Assembly: GCA_965222705.1 (NCBI GenBank)
Contig: CBDCUO010000001.1
Location: 62,001 to 126,000, forward strand
Source of the DNA: JAFMDF01 sp965222705
GTDB taxonomy: Bacteria; Bacteroidota; Bacteroidia; Chitinophagales; Saprospiraceae
Length of the DNA: 64,000 nt
Direction of reading: 5' to 3'
Shown piece after piece: positions 20,801-29,500 of the stretch. Positions within the stretch are counted from its first letter, which is position 1; every line of letters starts with the position of its first letter. The notes beneath the pieces are model-generated. The model searched no databases, was not told the DNA's origin, and worked only from the letters and a program-made list of their open reading frames with translations. The position numbers were made by a program, and so were the translations under genes.

Positions 20801-23800
20801 CCAATTAAATGTACCCGTATCTAATATAAGCCTCTCTAATACGGGCAATTTGCAGCAAATCATCAATCAACAGTTGCAAATTATGCAGCAGCAGATTGAC
20901 TTGTTAAAATCCGGAGGGCAGCTTGCTCCTTCTCCACAATTGCCTTCGCAATTGGTCATACAAAAACCAGAGAATACTAAACGGACTTCTCTACCAAAAA
21001 AATCGGAGCCTGGAAATAAAAAAGGTTTTGGTCCCTGGAAACCCATTCCCAAAGGAATGGCTGCATTGAGTGATTTTCAAAAAGAGCAGTTGAATGATTT
21101 TATTAAAAAATACAATAAAAAAACAGCTGGGTCTAAAAAATTAAGCCAGGAGCAGCGATTCCACCTATCTGATCCTCGTTCTATTCAGGCCTTTGACAAA
21201 TTGTGGAAAGACGCAATCTATCAAATAGCAATGGAGCGATCCAAAGGTTCAAAAATGTGGGATATAGATGGCAACGAGTACATTGATTTCTTGATGAGTT
21301 TTGGTATTGGCATATTTGGCCACACGCCCGATTTTGTACAAGAAGCCGTCAGGGAACAAATGGATAAAGGGACAGAATTGGCCGCATTGCCACCTCTTGC
21401 CAAAGAGGTAGCTAGTCTCATTTGTGAAATAACAGGCATGGAGCGAACAACATTGGTCAATACGGGTTCTGAGGCTGTTTCAGCGGCTATAAGAGCAGCG
21501 CGAACAGTGACGGGAAAAGAAAAAATTGCCATTTTCGAAGGGGATTATCATGGCATTGCGGATGAAATGCTGGTTCGGGGCATCCAGCTAAAAGGTCGAA
21601 CCAAACCGATGACCATTGCGCCAGGCATTCCAGCTTCAGCCGTTGAAAATGTACTGGTTTTATATTATGACGATCCCAACCTAGTAGAAGTTATCGAAGA
21701 TAATGCAGATGAGTTAGCTGCTGTGATTATAGAACCTATACATACACAAACACCTCATTTGCAGCGAAAAGAGGTATTAGAAAAAGTACGAGCCATAACC
21801 GAAGAAAGAGACATTCCCTTGATTTTTGATGAACTAGTAACGGGCTTTCGATTGACTCAAAAAGGCGCACGAGGTTGGTATAGTATAGAAGCAGACATTT
21901 GTGCCTATGGAAAAATTGCTAGCGGCGGATTGCCGATCGCAATGGTTGCCGGAAAAGCCAAATACCTGGATGCCTTTGACGGTGGTTACTGGCAATACGG
22001 CGATGAGTCTTTTCCGGAAGCGATGATTACTTTCTTTGGGGGAACCTTTGTTAAACACCCCGTTAGCCTGGCAGCAGCAAAGGCAACTTTAGAAAAAATT
22101 AAAGAAAGTGGACCTCAACTGCAATTGAATTTAAATGAAAAAGGCAAAAACTTTGCAAAAAAGTTAAAGCAATTATTTTTAAAAACCAAAGCGCCCCTAG
22201 CTGTAAAATCCGCCGCCTCTATCATCGCAGTAAAAGTGATTGACAATTATCCATTGTCTAAATTATTCTTTCACATGATGCGCTATAAAGGGGTTTATAT
22301 GACCGAGCGGGCCGGCTTTATTTCTGCCGCACATTCTGAAGCAGACTTGGATAAAGTATTAACAATTTATGAAGCGGCGATAGCCGAAATGTTTGAAAGA
22401 CAGTTTTTTCAAATCTGGGAAGGAGACGACTTAAATGAAATCGTTGACCCTGCTCTATTGGGTTTAGCAGTCAATGAAAACGAAATCAAAGAAGTTCCCC
22501 TAACAGATGGACAAGAAGAAATATGGATTAATCATCAGTTTAGTAGGGAAGCAGCAGCAGCCTATAACCTAGCAACAGAAATTCGACTAGAAGGTATTTT
22601 TGACCTTGATAAAATGCGCGCGGCTATTCAAAAATTGATTGACCGACACGAAGCACTGCGAACAACTTTTGGTCGAAATGGAAAAACCCAAATTATCGCA
22701 CCTTCCAGAAATGTGAAGATACCATTTGTGAACCTCGAAGTAGAATCGCTCTCCCTAGAAGAAATCTATCAGAATGAAGCAGAGGAGGCAATGGATTTGT
22801 TTGACGGGCCACTTTCTCGATTTCAAATCATTCGACTGGAAAAGGAGGTGCATTTAGTTATTATTACGGTTCACCACATTATCGCAGATGGCTGGTCTTT
22901 GGGCATTTTAACGACGGATTTAGGGGAGCTATATGCGAAGGAAACAGGTGCCAAACACCAACGACTTTCCAAATCCAAACAGTTAAGTACTTATGCCTTA
23001 GAATCTGTCAAAGCGAAGGATTCGCCTATTTTTTTAGAAACGCAAGCATATTGGGTCAGCCAATTTAAAGACAAAATCCCTGTATTGGAATTTCCAACAG
23101 ATCGACCGCGGCCATTCGTAAAAACTTATCCTTCCGCACTAGAGAAAATTCATTTTTCATCTGAAGTTCAACAACAAATCAGAAAAGTAGCCGCCAAACA
23201 AGGAGTGACCTTTTATACCTTTATGTTTGCTGCTTTTCAGACTTTTATTTACCGGCTAGCTGGACAGAAAACTTTTACCTTGGGCTTAGTAGCAGCAGGG
23301 CAAGCGATTGCGGGGAATAAAGATTTGGTTGCTCACAGCGTCCGTTTACTGCCGCTTAAAATGGACATCAACCAAAATATCTCTTTTTCTGAACATTTGA
23401 AAAAGGTGCGCGCTGCCATTCTGGATGCTTTTGACCATCAGAACTATACTCTAGGGGCTTTGGTGAAGCAATTGAAATTGCCCCGAGACAGTAGCCGACA
23501 GCCAATTATTTCGATTTTATTTAATCTGGATAATGAATTTAGCCAGCTCAATTTTGGTGACTTAAAAGTGTCCACTAAAGCCGTTCCAAGAAATTATGAA
23601 ACCTTTGACATTTTTATCAATCTTAAACCGACCAGCGACGGAATTTTCTTTGAATGGATTTATAATACTGATCTTTTTGATAAGAAAACGATTCAAAATA
23701 GACTAAGAGAATTTGAAATTTTATTAAATGGAATTATAGAAAACCCTACGCAACCTTTAACCAAATTGCCTTTATTGCCAAGAACTGAACAGCAACAAAT

Positions 23801-26438
23801 TCTTGTTGATTGGAATCAAACGGATGCCGATTATCCTTTGAATATTTGTATTCACACTTTATTTGAACAGCAGGCTAAAAAAACACCTCAAAAGATTGCC
23901 CTAGCCTTTGAAGATCAGCAACTTACCTACCAAGAATTAAATAAAAAAGCAAGCCATTTAGCCGGATTTTTACAACAAAAAGGTCTAAAAAGGGGCGATA
24001 AAATTGGCATCTATTTAGAGCGCTCTGCGGAAATGTTAATAAGTCTTTTAGCCGTCTTAAAACTGGGTGGAATTTATGTGCCGCTTGACCCAATCAATCC
24101 AGAAGAACGGCTGAGGGTTATTTTGGAGGATGTAGCAGCTACTTTTTTGCTGACCCACCAACCATTAAAAAACAGGTCGCTAGAATTTGAAGGAACTGTT
24201 ATTTTTTATGAAGAAACAACTCACTCAATCTTTCGACCAGTAATTGAAAAAGCCTCCATGCCTGTAGCAAAGGACTTAGCTTACATTATTTACACCTCTG
24301 GTTCTACCGGAAAGCCCAAAGGCATTGCCATTCCGCACTATGCGGTTGTGGATCACCATTTTGCAATTATTGATAAATTTGAAATCAATCAAAAAGATAA
24401 AATACTGGCAGTTGCCTCCATTACCTTTGACCCCTCCGTGCAAGACTTCTTTATGCCTTTATTTATAGGTGCAAGTGTGATTATTGCCAGTAGAGAAACC
24501 GTTAGAGATGGCTTTTTGTTAAAAAATTTACTAGAAAAAACCCGCCCAACTCTAATGCAAGCAACGCCTTCTACCTGGAAAATGCTATTATTAGCAGGCT
24601 GGCAAGGAAATCCAGCATTGACCATTTTATCAGGTGGGGAAAGCTTATCAAAAGAACTATCCAGTCAATTAATTGCTCGGTCAAAGGCCGTTTGGAATAT
24701 TTATGGACCTACGGAGACAACCATTTGGTCCACCACAAAAAAAGCGGTAGGCAATTTGGGGGCAGAGGAGACTGGCTATGAACCCGTCGGCCGGCCAATC
24801 AATAATGTCAAAGTTTATATTTTAGACAAAAATTTACAACTGCTTCCCATTGGGGTTCCTGGAGAAATATTTATAGCAGGCATCGGTCTTGCGCCCTATG
24901 GATACTTTAATCGCCCCGATTTAACTGCCCAATCCTTTTTACCCAATCCTTTTGCCCAATCCGATAGTGACAAAATGCTCTATAGAACGGGAGATATAGG
25001 GAAATATTTACCAAACGGGGATATTGAATACCTAAATAGAAAGGATAAACAAGTGAAAATCAGGGGGTTCAGAATAGAGTTGGGTGATGTGGAATTTGCA
25101 ATTGCCTCATTTGAATCAGTGCGAGAGAATATAGTCTTGGTCAGAGAAGACCAATCTGGAAGCCCCCAATTAGTTGCTTACTTGATTATGGAAAAAGGAA
25201 GACAGTTAGCAGAAAAACAACTCGTTGCTTTTTTGAAAAAGCAGTTGCCTAGCTATATGATTCCGATGGCTTTTGTAGAAATGGATGCCTTTCCGTTGAC
25301 GACCTCTATGAAAGTAGATAGAAAACGATTGCCCATTCCAAATCATACTAAAAAAATCAGCAAAGAAACTTTTTTCTCACCAGAAACAGCAACAGAAAAA
25401 ATGCTGGCAAGCCTCTGGTCGGAACTCTTAAATATTGAGGAAATAAGTGTAGAAGACGATTTTTTTGAACTGGGGGGTCATTCGCTAATCGCGGTAAGCA
25501 TGATGACAAAAATTGAAAAAAACATAGGGACAAAAGTGCCATTGGCTGCATTATTACAGCATTCAACCGTGAGGGGTTTAGCCAAATTATTGGATGAGGT
25601 GGCAACGATTGAATTTAAAGGCTCTTTAGTACCGATCAAACCAAGCGGGCAAAAACCTCCAATTTATTTAATTCATGGAGGAGGGCTACATGTACTAATG
25701 TTTCAGGCTTTGGCTACTTATATGGATATAGAGCAGCCCATTTATGCGCTTCAAGCCAGAGGCTTAAACGGCGAAGCACCCCCTTTGAATCGAATAGAAG
25801 ATATCGCAGCGCATTATATTTCAGAAATTCAGCAATTAGACCCTCAGGGACCTTATGCACTCGCGGGCTATTCTTTTGGCGGCTTGATCGCTTTTGAAAT
25901 GGCAAAACAACTAAAGATTTTAGGGAAAAAGGTATCTATGCTGGGTGCTTTTGATACCGTTGTGAAACCAAAGCTAACAACTACCAATGCTTCTTTGACG
26001 GTCAAGGTGTCCAATTTTGGTAAAAAAGTAGCTTGGAATTTGAAAGGCATGATGAATGATCCCAAAGGCAATTTAAATTATAAAAAATTTGTTTACCTCC
26101 GGCGGTTTAATTACTGGAAATCTAAATTGTTTCAAAATGGCAAAAACGGACTGATTGAAAATAGTACGCTGGAATCAATGATAAATAAAACAAATTTTGA
26201 GGCTTGGAATAATTATAAAATAACACCTTATGACGGCGACCTGTACCTTTTTCGGGCACAAGATAGAAGGTTTTATATAGAAGATTTTGAATTTTTTGGT
26301 TGGAAGCCGTTTATTTTAGGAAAAATTAATATCTTGGATGTACCTGGAGATCATTTGAATTTGTTCAATCCCCCCAATGGCGAAGTTTTTGCCAAAATCC
26401 TTCAACAACTTTTAGATGAAACGGAAAGAGGCGTTTAG
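14889..26438 (+). CDS. Hybrid NRPS/type I PKS megasynthase: A-PCP-ST-KS-AT-ACP-AMT-C-A-PCP-TE
   Basis: A 3849-residue assembly line. Domains by approximate residue are as follows. A1 15-510 has YTSGSTGKPKG, NLYGPTEAT and FRGYRIELGE. PCP1 carries Ser about 560 in FFELGGNSIQ. A sulfotransferase domain at 650-930 has PAPS loop APPRSGTSLL and IRHPYSMVNSF. KS 953-1385 has Cys about 1123 in TACSTS, HGTGT and IGHLD. AT 1475-1765 has GHSMG, and ACP has Ser about 1912 in LGFDSL. A class III aminotransferase at 2100-2500 has its PLP lysine near 2341 in YGKIASGG. C 2537-2960 has HHIIADG. A2 2987-3490, PCP with Ser about 3530 in LGGHSL, and TE 3590-3849 with GYSFGG complete it. The protein starts with A and ends with TE, so it is a self-contained line: load an amino acid, extend by a malonyl-type unit, transaminate the beta-ketone, condense a second amino acid, release. 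No KR, transporter, PPTase or MbtH gene is nearby. The product is unknown. Confidence 0.95.
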   Translation: MYKKQHLTNLEGRCLCDLVSHFALKTPHSTALIFQDQSITYADLEEQSSLLAAYLQQIGVHRGNFVAIHLARSIDLIIGIIGIQKAGAAYVPIDIDYPVERIAFMLSDSKTKVVLSQNNFLQNITDKNISVINFDTDWAKIKKCKGKKYSPVSLATDLAYMIYTSGSTGKPKGVMISHKNVFNQLEGQQAIAPDRIYRMLLTCSISFDVSVLTIYWTLYQGATLVIPEQGEEKDIQRLSRTIEKYKISHILTLPSLHTLILEQSNPEKLQSLKLINVSGEVCPVSLAKKHEALLPNCQLYNLYGPTEATVNCTFFKIPTGFSEAKVPIGIPIKNYEIFILNKNLKEVSKNETGEIYIGGSKEVVGKGYWNRLELTKERFIKNPFSKRGGSVLYKTGDLARWMLDGNIEFLGRADFQVKFRGYRIELGEIETAIGHYSSIKEVVVLLKNGEDINNQRLIAYVTLQKVAQLNISKIRGFLNEQLPEYMIPTAFVVLDKMPLTPNGKFDRKALPDPPDERPLLSQPYQAPKGKLEEEIAQIWETLLYIRPIGRKDKFFELGGNSIQAAQFIGQLQKRLNTSIFITTIFDNPTIEKYAKMLEKAYVEELEKYFGKRNPNLTKSVQTDNAYSEEKGIASFRKYLPTLSQKDTSKEKNLSAIFILAPPRSGTSLLSLMLAGHPNLLAFNELNLLGFHTLREWATAFSSKYSLWQEGAIRAVMELKSCHADDAKLLIRDFEKKDITTKTFYKQLQDWASPKTIVDKTPAYAMDLATLQKAEQDFENPIFIHLIRHPYSMVNSFEKYHLDQVLYLKEHPYTARELGELVWIHSHQNILAFLKNIPQNRQCQIRYEDLVQFPEKGIRTLCQQTGLSFHPDMLRPYKDFSAKNIDGIYKDSRSMSDSNLLKYKKINAAKAEEWKKITKNNFLSKTSMDLAERLGYERPRALEIHKKDTNTENSDIAIIGIACRLPGANNLHEFWTNLVNGVDVSKEVRAEDLIKGGLDPNILNDPSYVARALTLDDVDSFDASFFGYHPKTAAMMDPQHRVLLEVAYAALENAGYNPFDYTGKIGAFGGVARNAYFTDNIATHPDLLHSAGDYQDTLGSEKTFSISRIAYKLNLKGPAVNVQTACSTSGTAVHLACQSILNGDSDMVLVGGGRIQPALRFGYQHIEGGPLSPDGYIRTFDAEAKGMAQGNGVVCIVLKKLDKALTDKDHIWAVIKGTAINNDGADKIGFTAPSVKGQAKAIIKALATAKLKATDIDYIEAHGTGTVLGDPIEVEGLTKAFRAMTDKKQFCGIGSVKTAIGHLDAGSCLAGIIKVALALKYELLPPSLNFEKPNPQIDFVNSPFYVSARLKKWEKGEKVRRAGVSSFGLGGTNAHIILEEAPQKTQVEETGINPKDTPELLLLSAKSEAILKKQAENLVALLERKPAISLTNVAYTLAIGRATYKERGAIVYSPNKVKHSFGKLITHKATLNNPPIIFMFPGGGAQYVTMAKGLYEKYSYFRKQVDYCLDFLEKEENLQLRPLLFPSKSADFALIKKEIEQPAKALATLFIVEYALAKLWQFWGIQPSEMIGHSMGEYTAACLAGVFSVEDGLRLVTLRGRLFESLPAEGGMLSVPLSEEEVGSILTENTVISVVNKLDNCVVSGQVAAIDLLQKKLAEKNVDAAKIHINVAAHSPQIDPIIPKFRTFLQTINFKEPAIPIISNVSGKWAAPKEMARPEYWINHLRKTVRFSDGLATIFEREDKILLEVGPGQTLATFARQHPEKTNNHFIFSSIRHPKEAVNDVTFLLKTIGKMWGKGLVFNWENYYKEFSPQREPLPTYPFERKPYWIEPLRTVQAKSSSEGSELEETSPLFASVEQPIGPSPNNQEVNKNTVISRKEHLIFLIKEILFELSGLEPEQMDNDATFLELGFDSLFLTQAITQFNRKFKLAITFRQLFEEASTIETLAEYMDTVLEEGLFMPEQIAKQQTSPQLNVPVSNISLSNTGNLQQIINQQLQIMQQQIDLLKSGGQLAPSPQLPSQLVIQKPENTKRTSLPKKSEPGNKKGFGPWKPIPKGMAALSDFQKEQLNDFIKKYNKKTAGSKKLSQEQRFHLSDPRSIQAFDKLWKDAIYQIAMERSKGSKMWDIDGNEYIDFLMSFGIGIFGHTPDFVQEAVREQMDKGTELAALPPLAKEVASLICEITGMERTTLVNTGSEAVSAAIRAARTVTGKEKIAIFEGDYHGIADEMLVRGIQLKGRTKPMTIAPGIPASAVENVLVLYYDDPNLVEVIEDNADELAAVIIEPIHTQTPHLQRKEVLEKVRAITEERDIPLIFDELVTGFRLTQKGARGWYSIEADICAYGKIASGGLPIAMVAGKAKYLDAFDGGYWQYGDESFPEAMITFFGGTFVKHPVSLAAAKATLEKIKESGPQLQLNLNEKGKNFAKKLKQLFLKTKAPLAVKSAASIIAVKVIDNYPLSKLFFHMMRYKGVYMTERAGFISAAHSEADLDKVLTIYEAAIAEMFERQFFQIWEGDDLNEIVDPALLGLAVNENEIKEVPLTDGQEEIWINHQFSREAAAAYNLATEIRLEGIFDLDKMRAAIQKLIDRHEALRTTFGRNGKTQIIAPSRNVKIPFVNLEVESLSLEEIYQNEAEEAMDLFDGPLSRFQIIRLEKEVHLVIITVHHIIADGWSLGILTTDLGELYAKETGAKHQRLSKSKQLSTYALESVKAKDSPIFLETQAYWVSQFKDKIPVLEFPTDRPRPFVKTYPSALEKIHFSSEVQQQIRKVAAKQGVTFYTFMFAAFQTFIYRLAGQKTFTLGLVAAGQAIAGNKDLVAHSVRLLPLKMDINQNISFSEHLKKVRAAILDAFDHQNYTLGALVKQLKLPRDSSRQPIISILFNLDNEFSQLNFGDLKVSTKAVPRNYETFDIFINLKPTSDGIFFEWIYNTDLFDKKTIQNRLREFEILLNGIIENPTQPLTKLPLLPRTEQQQILVDWNQTDADYPLNICIHTLFEQQAKKTPQKIALAFEDQQLTYQELNKKASHLAGFLQQKGLKRGDKIGIYLERSAEMLISLLAVLKLGGIYVPLDPINPEERLRVILEDVAATFLLTHQPLKNRSLEFEGTVIFYEETTHSIFRPVIEKASMPVAKDLAYIIYTSGSTGKPKGIAIPHYAVVDHHFAIIDKFEINQKDKILAVASITFDPSVQDFFMPLFIGASVIIASRETVRDGFLLKNLLEKTRPTLMQATPSTWKMLLLAGWQGNPALTILSGGESLSKELSSQLIARSKAVWNIYGPTETTIWSTTKKAVGNLGAEETGYEPVGRPINNVKVYILDKNLQLLPIGVPGEIFIAGIGLAPYGYFNRPDLTAQSFLPNPFAQSDSDKMLYRTGDIGKYLPNGDIEYLNRKDKQVKIRGFRIELGDVEFAIASFESVRENIVLVREDQSGSPQLVAYLIMEKGRQLAEKQLVAFLKKQLPSYMIPMAFVEMDAFPLTTSMKVDRKRLPIPNHTKKISKETFFSPETATEKMLASLWSELLNIEEISVEDDFFELGGHSLIAVSMMTKIEKNIGTKVPLAALLQHSTVRGLAKLLDEVATIEFKGSLVPIKPSGQKPPIYLIHGGGLHVLMFQALATYMDIEQPIYALQARGLNGEAPPLNRIEDIAAHYISEIQQLDPQGPYALAGYSFGGLIAFEMAKQLKILGKKVSMLGAFDTVVKPKLTTTNASLTVKVSNFGKKVAWNLKGMMNDPKGNLNYKKFVYLRRFNYWKSKLFQNGKNGLIENSTLESMINKTNFEAWNNYKITPYDGDLYLFRAQDRRFYIEDFEFFGWKPFILGKINILDVPGDHLNLFNPPNGEVFAKILQQLLDETERGV

Positions 26439-26551
26439 AATTACTTTTTAGTGCTTCTTTTCTCACGTGTTAATTATTCCCCCACTTTTGCGAATTGTAA
26501 GAGGACAGAATTTTCAAATTGTAGATTTTCCCCCGACAAAAACAAAAACGC

Positions 26552-29500
26552 ATGAACAACGCTTTTTTCGACTTCGGAAAAAACTACATTTCTTTGCTCT
26601 GGTTGTTGATATTGTTTTGCAGTTTTTCTAAAAAAATATATGCACAACCGGCAGGTTTTTCGGACAAATTGGTCATCGATGGCTGGTCTCAGGCGGTTGG
26701 GCTTACTTTTGATAAGAATGGCAGAATGTATGTGTGGGAAAAAGGCGGTAAAGTCTGGATTGTTGAAAAGGGCGTTAGATATGCCGATCCTTTAATTGAC
26801 ATTAGTGAGGAAGTAGGTAATTGGCGGGATTTCGGCCTAGTTGGATTCGCTCTAGACCCTAATTTTCTAAATAATGGATATATTTACTTGTGGTATGTCG
26901 TTGACCGACATCATCTGTTACATTTTAACACTTCAAATTATGATCCCAATACCTCTAATGAAAAAGCAGCAACGATTGGACGGTTGACCCGCTACACAAC
27001 AGAAGCACCCAATAATTTTGCAACAGTTGACTATGGTAGCAGAAAGGTTTTGATAGGAGAAACCAAGTCAACCGGACCACCTATATTGCATGAATCTCAC
27101 GGCGTGGGACAAATTGTTTTTGGAACAGATGGCACGCTAATAGCGAGTATAGGAGATGGGGCTAGCTATACGAGCCCGATAGATCAGGGTTCTCATCCAA
27201 CTACGTATTTTCAACAGGCGATAGATGATGGCATAATTACTTCCGCACAAAATATTGGCGCATATCGTTGCCAAACGCTTGATAATTTGAGTGGCAAAAT
27301 ACTTAGAATTGATCCAAAAACGGGCAATGGCCTGCCCTCTAACCCTTTTTATCAACCGGACAACCCTCGTTCTCCACAATCTAGAATTTGGAGTCTAGGT
27401 GTTAGAAACCCTTATCGGATTACGTTAAAACCAGAAACAGGCAGCCATAATTCAAATGATGGTGACCCCGGCACTTTCTTTTTTGGAGATGTTGGTTGGT
27501 CCACCTGGGAAGACTTAAATGTAATTGACGTGCCAGGGCTGAACTTTGGCTGGCCCATTTATGAGGGTATTGCTTATCAACCAGGGTATGACCAACCCGA
27601 GTATGCACTTTCTATCGATGAACATGAATGTCCAAAAATGAGTTGGAAACATGGTGCTGACCAATCCAAAGCAGTTATAAATGGCTCCGTTTATACGGTG
27701 GGCAATGGCCCTGTATCCGGTCATCCGTTTCGAGGAAATGCTTCTACAGGTGGGGTGTGGTACACAGGAGATGGCTTTCCGTCGGAATATAAAAACACCT
27801 ATTTTCATGCAGATTATAGTACTGGCTGGATTAGAAATTTTGGCTTCGATGAAAAAAATAATCCAATTTTTGTAAAGGATTTTAAATTGAATGCTGGAGC
27901 AGTTGTTTTTTTAAATACCTCTCCCGTAGAAGATGGACTATTCTATGTGCGCTACCCAAACCAGATTAGAAAAATAACCTTTACGGGCAACGCCAATGTA
28001 AAACCCATTGCAATTATTCAGGCAGATAAATCTTATGGACCGGATCTACTAGAAGTACAATTCGACGCTTCCCAATCCTTTGATCCAGAGTATAGTAGGC
28101 TAAGTTATAATTGGGACTTTGGGGACGGGGCCACTAGCACAAGCATTGCGCCAAAGCATATTTTTCAAACAAACACTGATGCACCAATCACTTTTCCAGT
28201 TACTTTAACGGTTACGGACAAGCAAGGAGAGAGCGATAAAAAAACGACCCTCATTTCTTTAAATAATACACCCCCAGCTATTATTTCTACTAGCCTCGAT
28301 GAAGTTCATACTTTTAATTCTACTTCAAATACGACCCTAAATTTAAGTGCAACAGTAGTTGATGCCGAACATAATGGACAGCTAAGTTACGAATGGCAGA
28401 CTTTTTTATATCATAATGGGCATAGCCATGCGGAACCCGTTGATAACAATCCTTCTACGACCACTTCTTTATCTCCGGTAGGCTGCGATGGCACGACCTA
28501 CTGGTTTAGAATAACTTTAAAAGTAACTGATCCGGAAGGTTTGTCAGCACATTTTCAGAAAGATATTTTTCCCGATTGTAGTGGTTACTCCCAAGCTATT
28601 AATTTTGCACCTGTTTCTGATAAATTTATTACTGCTGGTTCTTTTCTGGTGGATGTATCCGCTACTTCTGGTTTGCCGGTTAGCATTTTTTTATTGGAAG
28701 GTCCGGCCTATATTTTTAATAATAAAGTTGTGTTGACCGGATTTCCGGGCAAAGTTATATTAAGGGCGACCCAAGGAGGTAATGACAAATATGCTCCAGC
28801 AAATCCTGTCGAACAAAGTTTTAAGATTATTATACCTCCCAATTCCAGTTGTAATGCGACAGGAAATATAAGCAGAGATGTTTGGATAAATGTAGAAGGT
28901 GCCAAAATAAATGACATTCCAATTAATGCCCCAGTAGATCAAACCAGTATTTTGAATCGCTTTGAAGCACCGGCTAATATGTTGGATAATTATGCTCAAC
29001 GAATTAGAGGATTTCTTTGCCCTCCACAAACAGGCTTATATACTTTCTGGGTTTCGAGTAATGATAATGGACAATTGTGGTTGAGCACTAATAATGATCC
29101 TGACAACAAAAGACTGATCGCCGATGTTAGGGGATGGACTTTTCAGAACCAGTGGAATAAGTATAGTAGCCAACAATCCGAACCCATTTTACTGGCGGAA
29201 GGCAGCCAATATTATATAGAAGCTATAATGAAGGAAGGAGTAGGCGGGGACCATTTATCTGTTGGCTGGCAATTGCCGGATAATACTTTGGACCGCCCAA
29301 TTTCAGGGCAATATTTGTTTCCATGGACAGGAGATGTAAAGCAAAATCAAAACATTTCTTTTTTTGGCATTCCCGATAAAATTACTACGGACCCTCCGTT
29401 TGCAGTTCGAGCTACAGCCAGTTCGGGCTTGCCTGTTACCTTTTCTATTGTTTCGGGACCTGCTACCATTTCTGGGGAGGTGGTGTCTTTGACAGGCAAT

